Under the pieces are notes generated by a model. It was not told the DNA's origin and ran no database searches. It saw only the letters and a program-made list of their open reading frames with translations. 64,000 bases of DNA from Curtobacterium flaccumfaciens pv. betae (lineage in GTDB: Bacteria > Actinomycetota > Actinomycetes > Actinomycetales > Microbacteriaceae), in the NCBI RefSeq assembly GCF_026241855.1, contig NZ_JAPJDC010000001.1, positions 682,001 through 746,000 on the forward strand, read 5' to 3'. How positions within the stretch are numbered: position 1 is the first letter of the stretch; every line of letters starts with the position of its first letter. This document shows, piece after piece, positions 15,913 to 25,829 of this stretch. A program made the translations under genes and the position numbers.

Positions 15913-15975
15913 GTGGGCCTTTCCGGGATGCGGTGTCGCCCGTGGTCCGAGCGATCGTCGTTCGAAACGGAGCGA

Positions 15976-16035
15976 CGTTCCGGAACGATACGGAACAACG
16001 ATCCGGATTGCAGGAAGAAGCGGAGCGTTGTTCCG
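15976..16035. promoter_or_regulatory. Operator region between hydrolase and tetR
   Basis: CGTTCCGGAACG (15976-15987) is a perfect 12-bp palindrome. CGGAACAACGATCC (15991-16004) is repeated in inverted form, with one mismatch, at 16022-16035. The shared half-site is GGAAC. This arrangement in a divergent promoter fits autorepression by the adjacent TetR protein. Confidence 0.6.
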
Positions 16036-16066
16036 CATCGTGTCGGTGTCGTGCGAAGATCGACGC

Positions 16067-16669
16067 ATGAGCACCCCGTCGACCGACCCAGTGCCGCGTC
16101 GCCGTCGCGACGTCGAGCGCAACGAGCGCACGATCCTCGACGCCGCTGCCGCGGTCTTCACGGCCTCCGGCGTCGGCGCACCGGTGCGCGAGGTCGCCAC
16201 CGCCGCCGGTGTCGGGGTGGGCACGCTCTACCGGCACTTCCCGACCCGTTCGGACCTGGTCGTCGCCGTCTACCGGCACCAGATCGAGGCCCTGGTCGAC
16301 GCCGGGCCGGCGCTGCTCGACTCCGAGCCGACACCGTTCGCCGCCCTGCTGCGCTGGGTGCACCAGTTCGTCGACTTCCTCGGCACCAAGCACGGCCTGG
16401 CGCGGGTCTGGGAGGGCGACGCCGACGGCTTCACGGCGCTGCACACGCTGTTCGTCGACGAGCTGGTGCCCGTGCTCGGCCGGCTGCTCGACGCCGCGCG
16501 GGCGTCCGGCGAGGTGGCCGCACCGACCCCGCCGTACCAGCTGCTCCGGGCCGTCGGTGACCTGGTGGCGTGGAGTCCCCAGGACCCCGACTACGACGTC
16601 CGGACGATCGTGACCCTCCTGGTCACCGGGCTGCGGCAGGCGCAGCCGACGGTGACCGACAGCGCCTAG
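16067..16669 (+). CDS. TetR/AcrR family transcriptional regulator
   Basis: A 200-residue regulator. The N-terminal helix-turn-helix spans I-L-D-A-A-A-A-V-F through V-G-V-G-T-L-Y-R-H-F-P-T-R, the standard TetR signature, followed by a helical ligand-binding domain. It is divergently transcribed from the hydrolase/SDR operon, with palindromes in the shared promoter. The ligand is not predictable. ATG 16067 lacks a Shine-Dalgarno sequence; GAAGAT lies six bases upstream, a weak variant of the leaderless box used elsewhere in this window. Confidence 0.88.
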   Translation: MSTPSTDPVPRRRRDVERNERTILDAAAAVFTASGVGAPVREVATAAGVGVGTLYRHFPTRSDLVVAVYRHQIEALVDAGPALLDSEPTPFAALLRWVHQFVDFLGTKHGLARVWEGDADGFTALHTLFVDELVPVLGRLLDAARASGEVAAPTPPYQLLRAVGDLVAWSPQDPDYDVRTIVTLLVTGLRQAQPTVTDSA

Positions 16670-16698
16670 CCGGCCACGTGCACTGGTCGCGACCGGCA

Positions 16699-16744
16699 CC
16701 GGACTGGAGGCGCGGTGCGGGCCCGTCACGGGCCTCCCGTCCGG
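16699..16744. terminator. Imperfect palindrome between convergent genes
   Basis: CCGGACTGGAGG (16699-16710) pairs imperfectly with CCTCCCGTCCGG (16733-16744). It is related to the genome's GGAGGC palindrome family. Its position between the convergent tetR and small-protein genes suits a bidirectional terminator. Confidence 0.5.
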
Positions 16745-16790
16745 CGTCGCGACCGTCTCGGGCCGCACCAGCGCCGTCGGAGCGCCCCGC

Positions 16791-16982
16791 TCAGACCGCG
16801 TCCGGCTCCGCGGGGCAGCCCCCTGTGTCCTCGTGTTCCGGCAGCACGTCGACGTCGGTGACCGTGTACCCGAGCGGCACCTGGCCGAGCGCCAGCAGGA
16901 GCGCCGTCCGCCGGTCGTCGTGCTCGGTCTCGATCACCCGCCGCTCGGTGGGCACGACGACGAGTCGGACCCGATGCGTCAC
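16791..16982 (-). CDS. Small conserved-looking protein at the end of the efflux operon (63 aa)
   Basis: The frame starts at GTG 16982, overlapping the permease stop (GTGA). It encodes T-H-R-V-R-L-V-V-V-P-T-E-R-R-V-I-E-T-E-H and a C-terminal C-P-A-E-P-D-A-V. It is soluble with a single cysteine. I do not recognise it. Coupling to the arsenite-type permease suggests it is translated with that operon. Confidence 0.55.
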   Translation of the reverse strand: MTHRVRLVVVPTERRVIETEHDDRRTALLLALGQVPLGYTVTDVDVLPEHEDTGGCPAEPDAV

Positions 16983-18001
16983 GGGCGCCCCCACGCTGCG
17001 GTGCCGCGCAGGCGTCGCTCGGCGTGCTGACCACCTCGCCGACGCAGCAGCAGGTGGCGGACCGCGAGCAGGTGCGGGAACTCGACGAGCATGCCGACGA
17101 CGATCGCCGTGGTGACCAGTGGCTGGTGGGGGAGTGCGGCACTCGTCAGCCCGATCATCAGGGGCGCGTTGCGGGCCGCCGTCGTCATCGCGAGCAGCGC
17201 CGACCGTGGGTACGACAGGGCGGCGAGGCGTGACGCCCACTCGGCTGCGATGAACACGACGGCGAAGAAGACCACCGCGCACCCCAGCACGGCGACGAAC
17301 ACCGGCAGGTTCGCCAGCAGCAGCGCGATGTGCGAGGCGAAGAGCCCGGCGACCATCGCGCCCACGATCCAGGGAACCGCGCGGCCGGGCAGGGCGGCGG
17401 CGCGGGCTCGAGTGCCGTCCGGCAGCAGTGAGATCCCGAGGCGGATCACCACGGCGATCGCGGCGGGCAGGACGAACCACTGCAGCAGGGTGCCGACGGT
17501 CCCCACGGCATCGACGCCGGCGTTGCCGCCCAGGACCGTGATCCACACCGGGAACAGCAGCAGCTGGGTGACCATGTTGATCGGCAGCAGGGTCGCCCCG
17601 ACAGCGGTGTCCCCGTCGCTCAGGCGGGTGAACGCCAGGAACCAGTCGGTGCAGGGTGCCAGGAAGTACAGCATCACGCCGAGTTGGACGGCGGGGTGCC
17701 CGGGCAGGGCCACGCGGGTGAGCAGGAACGCGACGAGCGGGGCGAGCAGGAAGTTCATGCTCCAGGCGATGCCGATGACCTTCCACGCGCCCGTCGTCCG
17801 TGGGAGGCGGCGCAGCGGGACGTCGACGAACAGGGCGACGACCAGGGTGATCACCAACGGGTCCACCACGGAGCCCATGGCGTCGCCGCTCGCGGGGGAG
17901 GCCCCGCCGATCACCGACCCGACCAGGATGGCGCCGCCGACGATCGCGGGGGTGGCCCAGAGCCGTGCACCGGCGGGGTGGGCGGGCCGCTGTGCGGGCA
18001 T
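16979..18001 (-). CDS. ACR3/bile-acid-symporter superfamily permease, probable arsenite efflux
   Basis: A 340-residue polytopic membrane protein with about ten hydrophobic segments. F-L-A-P-C-T-D-W-F-L-A-F carries the conserved cysteine of ACR3-type arsenite carriers, followed by G-D-T-A-V-G-A-T-L-L-P-I-N-M. In this superfamily the motif marks arsenite/antimonite export. ATG 18001 overlaps the flavoprotein stop (TGATG). Pairing with the upstream FAD protein, whose tail is Cys-rich, supports metalloid resistance. No arsR or arsC is nearby. Confidence 0.75.
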   Translation of the reverse strand: MPAQRPAHPAGARLWATPAIVGGAILVGSVIGGASPASGDAMGSVVDPLVITLVVALFVDVPLRRLPRTTGAWKVIGIAWSMNFLLAPLVAFLLTRVALPGHPAVQLGVMLYFLAPCTDWFLAFTRLSDGDTAVGATLLPINMVTQLLLFPVWITVLGGNAGVDAVGTVGTLLQWFVLPAAIAVVIRLGISLLPDGTRARAAALPGRAVPWIVGAMVAGLFASHIALLLANLPVFVAVLGCAVVFFAVVFIAAEWASRLAALSYPRSALLAMTTAARNAPLMIGLTSAALPHQPLVTTAIVVGMLVEFPHLLAVRHLLLRRRGGQHAERRLRGTAAWGRP

Positions 18002-19128
18002 CAGCACGCGCATTCGACACCGCAGCAGCTCAGGTCGTCGGTGAGCATCCCGGCGTCGTCCCACTCCTGCAGGGCGCCGCAGTCGCGCCCGGCTCGTTCG
18101 CCGATGACGCGGGCGACGTGGGCGAACCGCTGCCGGAACTTGTACACGAAGCAGAACTGCAGCCCTCCGTGGCGCAGTGCCGTGCCGGCCAGGAACAGCC
18201 CGGGCGTGGTGGTCGACTCGTCGTCCTCGGTGAGCAGCGGCCAGCCGTCCGCGCGGGCGTCGAACAGGCTCGCGGCCGGTCCGAGCCCCGGGCCGTACCC
18301 GGTGGCGAGGATCGGTGGCGCGTCCGCGCCCAGGGCGGTCCGTCCGGCGACCCCGACGGTGAACCCGTCTCCGGACCGCTTGATGCCGGTGACCTGGCCG
18401 TCGTCGACCAGGGCGAGGCGTCCGGTGGCCCGCGCGGCCGCGAGCCGTTGACGGGTCCGCGGGGCGAGGCGGAACGACGGGTCGGACCCGCTGCCGGCGT
18501 CCCAGGGGTGGGACGGGTCGACGACCGTCACCGTCGCCCCCTGCTCGACGTGGTGGCACGCCAGATCGATGCCGGACTCGAAGCCACCCACGACCACCAC
18601 GTGTCCGGACTGCGCCACCCAGGCTGCCTCGGCGGACGCGTGCACCCCGAGCGAGGTGCCCGCGCAACGGGGCAGGATCGGGTCGGAGAACTCGCCGCCG
18701 GCCCAGACCACGTTGCGGGTGATGACGGGGCCGCGGCTCGTGGTCACGCGGAAGCCGTCGTCGTCCGGCTCGATGCGCTCGACCTCGGTGTCGAGCAAGG
18801 TCGGCAGGTGGAAGGCCGCGACGACGCCGCGCAGGTACCGGGCGTACTCCGGCCCCGAGGGGTAGTCGGTCCCCAGGCTGTAGGCGGGTGAGGTGCGCGG
18901 GTGGACCGCGTTGAGGTCGGTGGCCCCGAACCCGTTCCCGGTGAAGGACGGCGTCAGGAACCGCTGGTGCTCGGGCCACCGCCGGAACGTGTCCCCGACG
19001 ACGCCGCGTTCGACGACGCCGAACAGCAGGCCGTCGACGGCGTGGAGTGCCAAGCCGGTGCCGACGCCGGCCGGTCCGGCTCCGACCACGAGGGCGTCGA
19101 GGGTCTCGGTGGGGTGTGGTGCTGGCAT
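18001..19128 (-). CDS. FAD/NAD(P)-dependent oxidoreductase, ArsO-like, with Cys-rich tail
   Basis: A 375-residue flavoprotein monooxygenase-like protein. G-A-G-P-A-G-V-G-T at 17-25 binds FAD. V-V-V-G-G-F-E-S-G-I-D is the NAD(P) loop, and L-A-T-G-Y-G-P-G-L is the third conserved motif. The chain ends S-C-C-G-V-E-C-A-C, four cysteines in nine residues, suited to binding a soft metal(loid). Homologues called ArsO occur with arsenite permeases. It heads an operon with the permease and a 63-residue protein. A Fur/Zur-like palindrome lies about 80 bases upstream. Confidence 0.75.
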   Translation of the reverse strand: MPAPHPTETLDALVVGAGPAGVGTGLALHAVDGLLFGVVERGVVGDTFRRWPEHQRFLTPSFTGNGFGATDLNAVHPRTSPAYSLGTDYPSGPEYARYLRGVVAAFHLPTLLDTEVERIEPDDDGFRVTTSRGPVITRNVVWAGGEFSDPILPRCAGTSLGVHASAEAAWVAQSGHVVVVGGFESGIDLACHHVEQGATVTVVDPSHPWDAGSGSDPSFRLAPRTRQRLAAARATGRLALVDDGQVTGIKRSGDGFTVGVAGRTALGADAPPILATGYGPGLGPAASLFDARADGWPLLTEDDESTTTPGLFLAGTALRHGGLQFCFVYKFRQRFAHVARVIGERAGRDCGALQEWDDAGMLTDDLSCCGVECAC

Positions 19129-19204
19129 GGGGTCGGTCTTCCCAGCAGCTGCGGCTGCGTCGATGGAACGGCCACTGTCGTGTGGTCGCTGGGCCCCATC
19201 TTAG

Positions 19205-19219
19205 TGAGAAGCGTTATCA
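19205..19219. promoter_or_regulatory. Fur/Zur-like 15-bp palindrome upstream of the efflux operon
   Basis: TGAGAAGCGTTATCA has the TGA-x-AA...TT-x-TCA symmetry of Fur-superfamily (for example Zur) operators. It lies between the divergence point and the flavoprotein start, with TAAGAT (minus strand) nearby as a possible -10. Which metalloregulator would use it is unknown. Confidence 0.4.
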
Positions 19220-19235
19220 ACAAGCTACCGCAGCA

Positions 19236-19568
19236 TCAGCCCACCGGGGTCGAGTACTGGACCGCCAGGGTCGCCACCAACCCGACGACCACGATGGCGA
19301 GGTCGAGCACGGCCAGGGTGACGAGTCGGGCCCGCTGCGGCCGGACGGCCGTCCGCACCACGACCATCGCCACGAACAACGCGACGACGAGCACCAGCGC
19401 CGGCCAGCCGATCGCCGGCGCTCGGATCGCCATGAGCACCATCACCGCGGCGACGATGACGGCCGTGACGGCTCCCCACACGAGCCAGTTTGAGCCCGAC
19501 GCCGTCCGGAGTGCGGGCTGGTCGCCGACGCGGGTGGGATCGGGGCGGCGGGGCTGTTCGTCGGACAC
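19236..19568 (-). CDS. Small integral membrane protein
   Basis: A 110-residue protein with a 30-residue polar N terminus and three hydrophobic segments (W-G-A-V-T-A-V-I-V-A-A-V..., L-V-L-V-V-A-L-F-V-A-M-V-V, L-D-L-A-I-V-V-V-G-L-V). The family is unknown. GTG 19568 is supported by TATAGT at 19576-19581, seven bases upstream, a strong leaderless signal. An upstream in-frame ATG would lie within the divergent gene and is not preferred. Confidence 0.7.
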   Translation of the reverse strand: MSDEQPRRPDPTRVGDQPALRTASGSNWLVWGAVTAVIVAAVMVLMAIRAPAIGWPALVLVVALFVAMVVVRTAVRPQRARLVTLAVLDLAIVVVGLVATLAVQYSTPVG

Positions 19569-19633
19569 GAGCCGGACTATACGCGGCGGCCCCTGCCCGT
19601 CCCCGCAGCCGCCCGGCCACGAGATGATGAGGT

Positions 19634-20578
19634 GTGCACACCGCCGCGACCATCCTCGACGCCGTCGTCCGGCACATCGACGCGACGGGGTTCGCCGCAC
19701 ACGGCATCCACGTGCGCACGCGGACTTCGGCGCCGGGCACCGATGACGTCGCCGAGCACCACTGGACCCCCGACGTCCGGCGCGAGGTCCACTCCGCCGC
19801 CAAGGGAGTCTGCGTCCTGGCCGCCGGCATCGCCGCCGACGACGGCCTGGTCGACCTCGACGAACCGATCGCGACGTACCTGGCCGGCACCGGCCTCGGG
19901 GCGGAGACCGGCCTCTTGCTCGGCGACGGCGTCGACCGGGTCACCCTCCGCCACCTGCTCACCATGACCAGCGGGATCGACATGCCCTGGTCGGCGACCG
20001 AGCTGACGGACTGGCCGGACCTGGCGGCCGAGTTCCTGCGGCGACCGTCCCGCGGCCGGGTGTTCCAGTACGCGAACGCCAGCACCTACACCGCGATGCG
20101 CGTGCTCGAGACCCGGGTCGGTGACGTCGGCGCGTTCGTCACCGAACGGCTGTTCGCGCCGCTCGGCATCCGGGACGTCGAGTGGCAGCGTTGCCCGAAC
20201 GGGTTCGTCGCCGCGGGCGAGGGGCTGTTGCTCCGCACCGAGGAACTCGCCCGCATCGGGCACCTGATCCGCGACCGCGGGGTCATCGACGGACAGCGGA
20301 TCGTCAGCGCGCGGTGGTGCGACGCGATGCACACCGACTGGGTGGAGCGCGAGGGCACCGGCCCCGGGTACGAGCGGTACGCGCTGGCGGGGTGGGGTGG
20401 TCCCGGCCGGCTCTGGCGCCTGCACGGTGCGTACGGGCAGATGCTGCTGTTCGACGAGACCGAGGCGAGCAACGACACCGGCACCGTCGTCACCATCACC
20501 GCCGACGACCACTTCGGCGCCGACGCGCTCGCCGCCTTCGTCGCCGACGAGCTGGCCCGCCAGGACCCCCGCCGGTAG
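19634..20578 (+). CDS. Serine hydrolase, beta-lactamase/penicillin-binding fold (class C-like)
   Basis: A 314-residue cytosolic hydrolase with no signal peptide. S-A-A-K near residue 54 is the S-x-x-K nucleophile motif, Y-A-N-A-S is the Y-x-N motif, and H-G-A-Y-G lies where the third KTG-like box is found. H-L-L-T-M-T-S-G-I is typical of the EstB/DD-peptidase-like group. The substrate (ester, D-peptide or amide) is uncertain. The start is GTG 19634. Confidence 0.85.
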   Translation: MHTAATILDAVVRHIDATGFAAHGIHVRTRTSAPGTDDVAEHHWTPDVRREVHSAAKGVCVLAAGIAADDGLVDLDEPIATYLAGTGLGAETGLLLGDGVDRVTLRHLLTMTSGIDMPWSATELTDWPDLAAEFLRRPSRGRVFQYANASTYTAMRVLETRVGDVGAFVTERLFAPLGIRDVEWQRCPNGFVAAGEGLLLRTEELARIGHLIRDRGVIDGQRIVSARWCDAMHTDWVEREGTGPGYERYALAGWGGPGRLWRLHGAYGQMLLFDETEASNDTGTVVTITADDHFGADALAAFVADELARQDPRR

Positions 20579-20635
20579 CGACCGCGACGATCCGACCTGC
20601 ACGTCCGCGAGCGCCCGGCGTGGGAGGATCGATCA

Positions 20636-21343
20636 GTGCAGCAGCAACCCGTCGCGATCATCATCGCGGCCATGAGCGAAGAGGTCTCGGCCTTCGCCGA
20701 CCTCTTCGGCGGCGTCCCCGTCCTCGACGGCCCCGTCGGTGGCCACGACCCGCACCAGCTGCTCGACATCGGCGGCGCCACGGTCGTCGTGCGCCGCAGC
20801 GGCATCGGCTTCACGAACGCGACGGCCGCGGTCGCCCACGGCTTCCACGACTTCGGCCCGGGCATCCCGGTGATCAGCGTCGGGACCGCCGGCGGGCTCA
20901 TGCACGGTGTCGCCATCGGTGACGTCGTGGTCGGCGACCGGTACGTCAACCTCAACGCCGACGCCACCGCGTTCGGCTACGCCCTGGGTCAGGTCCCCGG
21001 CATGCCGACCGGCTACGCGCCGGATGCCCGGCTCGTCGAGCTCGCGATGGGCGCCGACATCGCGTGGCCGCTGCGATCGGCGACGATCGGCTCGAGCGAG
21101 GTCTTCGTGACCGAGGGCCGTGCCCGCGCACTCCGGGTCGCGTTCCCCGACGTGGCCGCGGTCGACATGGAGTCGGCCGCGATCGCGCAGTTCGCCCACG
21201 TGCACGACATGCCGTTCGTGTCGGTCCGGTGCATCAGCGACCTCTGCGCGCCGGACGGCGCCGAGTTCCGTGAGCACCTGGACGACGCCGCGGCGCGCGC
21301 AGCGCGCGTGGTCCACGACCTGGTGCTCGGCCTGCGTTCCTGA
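20636..21343 (+). CDS. mtnN: 5'-methylthioadenosine/S-adenosylhomocysteine nucleosidase
   Basis: A 235-residue nucleoside phosphorylase-fold enzyme. It removes adenine from methylthioadenosine or adenosylhomocysteine in methyl-cycle salvage. A-A-M-S-E-E begins the fold, S-G-I-G-F-T-N-A-T and S-V-G-T-A-G-G-L follow, V-D-M-E-S-A-A-I-A-Q holds the substrate-binding Met-Glu, and R-C-I-S-D-L carries the catalytic aspartate. GGGAGGATCG is upstream of GTG 20636. It stands alone, downstream of the serine hydrolase. Confidence 0.88.
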   Translation: MQQQPVAIIIAAMSEEVSAFADLFGGVPVLDGPVGGHDPHQLLDIGGATVVVRRSGIGFTNATAAVAHGFHDFGPGIPVISVGTAGGLMHGVAIGDVVVGDRYVNLNADATAFGYALGQVPGMPTGYAPDARLVELAMGADIAWPLRSATIGSSEVFVTEGRARALRVAFPDVAAVDMESAAIAQFAHVHDMPFVSVRCISDLCAPDGAEFREHLDDAAARAARVVHDLVLGLRS

Positions 21344-21382
21344 GTCCGCACCGGTGCACCGGCCCGGAGGCGCGACTCGCCG

Positions 21383-21400
21383 CCGCCGGTCTGCCGGCGG
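21383..21400. terminator. Hairpin after mtnN
   Basis: CCGCCGG-TCTG-CCGGCGG is a perfect 7-bp stem with a four-base loop. It sits inside a degenerate copy of the GGCCCGGAGGC.../CGGGCCTCC palindrome (21361-21415). It lies 40 bases after the mtnN stop. Confidence 0.5.
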
Positions 21401-21583
21401 TGATCCGGGCCTCCAGTCCGTCCCGCCTGGTCGCGTCCTTGCGTGCGTTCCGCGTTAATCAGATGGCCGGAATTGCGTTCCACGGACGTTCCGGGACGGA
21501 TTGCGAACTCGGCTCCGAGGCCCTCGCTAGCCTCCATTTCGGGGGGTCAAGGAACCACGGCCAATCACACAGGGAGATCAGCC

Positions 21584-21739
21584 ATGAGCGCCTACACGAG
21601 CGACGAGAACGTCGAACCTGCACGCATCACCACCTTCAAGCGCGTCCGCAAGCAGTGGCGTCGGACGGGTGAGGTCGGCTACACGCACAGTGGCAGCGAC
21701 TTCTTCCGCGACGACGCCCCGGAAGCGGTCCAGCGGTAA
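21584..21739 (+). CDS. Small hypothetical protein (51 aa)
   Basis: AGGGAG is correctly spaced before ATG 21584. The product, M-S-A-Y-T-S-D-E-N-V..., is polar and rich in Arg/Lys in the middle (F-K-R-V-R-K-Q-W-R-R-T-G) with an acidic C terminus. It looks like a genuine small actinobacterial protein, perhaps nucleic-acid binding. I do not recognise a family. A hairpin (GTGCCCGCCAGGA...TCCTGGCGGGCAC, near 21757-21787) follows between it and the convergent uvrA-like gene. Confidence 0.65.
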   Translation: MSAYTSDENVEPARITTFKRVRKQWRRTGEVGYTHSGSDFFRDDAPEAVQR

Positions 21740-21793
21740 CCAGCGGCAGCCACGGAGTGCCCGCCAGGAGCGATCCTGGCGGGCACTCCTGCG

Positions 21794-24217
<2,424 letters not shown>

Positions 24218-24348
24218 TCGCTCGATCGTAGGCTCGGCCACTGGGAGAAGCAGTACCGGTACGGAACCGCGAACGACGAAGAGCCGCTCCGCCCTGATCG
24301 GCGGAGCGACTCTTCGTGTCGAGCGGTGTTGCGGTGTTGCGGCAGGTG

Positions 24349-25032
24349 TTACTTGATCTGGGCGGTGATGGTGGCGGTGCCGACGAGCAGGCCGCGCTTG
24401 ACGGCGTCGGTGCCGAAGGTCTTGTTCAGCAGGCCGGCGGCGTCTTCGGAGATGTGGACGGTGGTGCCGGTGAGGATGGCGTTGTCGCCCTCGAGCTGGA
24501 GGGGCTTGAGGGAGCCGCCGTGCAGCTCGAACAGGAACGCGTTGGCCGCGGCGACCTTGCCGTTGACGAGGACGTCGCCGTAGAGCTTGGACGAGCCCGG
24601 GTTCACGACGAAGTTCTCCAGCGTGACGGTGGTGTCGCCGGCCTTCAGGGTCAGCCCCGAGTCGTCGTGGTTCAGCAGGCCCTGCACGTAGGGGCGGTAG
24701 TTGCCATCGGGGGACCAGTAGGTGACCGACCCGGCGGTGATCGGGAACGACACCGACCCGTCAGCGAGGGTCGCGTCGCCGGAGACGCCGGGGGTGAGCT
24801 TCAGGGCGGTGAGGGCGTCGGTGAAGCCGGAGTCGAGCTTCACGGCGGTGGAGCCACCGAGGACCTCGGGGACCGAGGCGACGGGTGCGGGGATCTTCGA
24901 CTCGGACGACGAGGACACCGTGTGCACGTTCGGGGTCGCGGCCTGGGCGGAGGAGATCCCGAACGCGGCACCGCCGAGGACGAGGGCGCCGGTCGTGGCG
25001 AGGGTGATGGAGGTCTTGAGGCTCTTACGCAT
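24349..25032 (-). CDS. Secreted protein of unknown function
   Basis: A 227-residue protein with a clear Sec signal peptide: M-R-K-S-L-K-T-S, a hydrophobic core, and A-Q-A-A cleavage near residue 32. A Ser-rich linker leads to a beta-rich domain with repeated Gly-Thr/Val strands, ending G-T-A-T-I-T-A-Q-I-K. No catalytic motif or cell-wall anchor is visible. It may be a cell-surface or matrix protein. I do not recognise the domain. Confidence 0.7.
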   Translation of the reverse strand: MRKSLKTSITLATTGALVLGGAAFGISSAQAATPNVHTVSSSSESKIPAPVASVPEVLGGSTAVKLDSGFTDALTALKLTPGVSGDATLADGSVSFPITAGSVTYWSPDGNYRPYVQGLLNHDDSGLTLKAGDTTVTLENFVVNPGSSKLYGDVLVNGKVAAANAFLFELHGGSLKPLQLEGDNAILTGTTVHISEDAAGLLNKTFGTDAVKRGLLVGTATITAQIK

Positions 25033-25309
25033 CGTGATCAGTCCTTTGCTGTTGTCGCGCTCGGCGCGGTTGCTGTGTGCGCGCCGAACACACCCTTGGT
25101 GGGGTGGAGAACCAGCGATGTGCGGCTGGTGAGCGCTCCGGGTGTTTCCCGGTCGTTGCAGGTGATTCGGCACCCTGCGGCGAAGGGTTTGGACGGATCT
25201 GCCGTCGTTACCGCTCTGTGACCTTCGGGCTCATCCGGACAGCGGTCACGCCCGCAAGTACGTTCTCTGAGAGGCCGCTGAACGTGGTCCATCGAGAAAG
25301 GCATTCCCC

Positions 25310-25705
25310 ATGGCATCGACGTCCAGTCGTCCCACCTCCGTCACCGTGTCGTTCGTCATCTGGCTGGTGGTGGTCCTGGCGAACATCCTGCAGGGCATCA
25401 TCGGTCTGGTCTCGGGTGGCAGCTCCTCCGCCGCACAGGACGTCGGCACCGCCCCGCTCGTCGGCGGCGCGATCTTCGCGTTCATCCTGGCCGTGATCGA
25501 GCTCATCATCGTCTTCAAGATGCGCGACGGCCGCAACTGGGCCCGCATCGTGCTGACGGTCCTCGCGGTCCTGCAGCTCATCGGTGTCGGCGTCGGCGCG
25601 GCCTCGGGTGGCAACGCCTTCGGCTGGATCGGTGGCGTCGCGGTGCTCATCGCGACGATCCTGATGTACGTCGGTGGCGCGAACGGGTATTTCCGTCGCC
25701 ACTGA
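25310..25705 (+). CDS. Four-helix integral membrane protein
   Basis: A 131-residue protein with four hydrophobic segments (about 13-33, 50-68, 77-96, 104-123) and a basic C terminus. The loop K-M-R-D-G-R-N-W-A-R-I between helices 2 and 3 is typical of small DoxX/DUF4870-like actinobacterial membrane proteins, but I cannot assign a family. GAAAGG precedes the ATG. A perfect palindrome lies between it and the convergent oxidase gene. Confidence 0.75.
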   Translation: MASTSSRPTSVTVSFVIWLVVVLANILQGIIGLVSGGSSSAAQDVGTAPLVGGAIFAFILAVIELIIVFKMRDGRNWARIVLTVLAVLQLIGVGVGAASGGNAFGWIGGVAVLIATILMYVGGANGYFRRH

Positions 25706-25776
25706 GCATGTATGCGTGCGTGCGGATGCGCTCCTGCGTGACGCACACCGGTCGCTGAACGCGACCACCTGACGGG

Positions 25777-25812
25777 CGGGAGGCCCGGTGCCAGCTGGCA
25801 CCGGGCCTCCCG
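25777..25812. repeat. Intergenic palindrome, GGAGGCCCGG family
   Basis: A perfect 36-bp palindrome without a loop: CGGGAGGCCCGGTGCCAG followed by its complement. It matches the inner part of the 40-bp copy at 36581-36620. It lies between convergent genes and probably ends transcription from both sides. Confidence 0.85.
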
Positions 25813-25829
25813 TCCGTCGTCTGGCCGGG

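Noticed and set aside
14012..16768. A single 918-codon open frame on the minus strand
   Set aside because: Only its last 325 codons are a real SDR. The rest is an open shadow of the hydrolase and tetR genes, caused by high GC.
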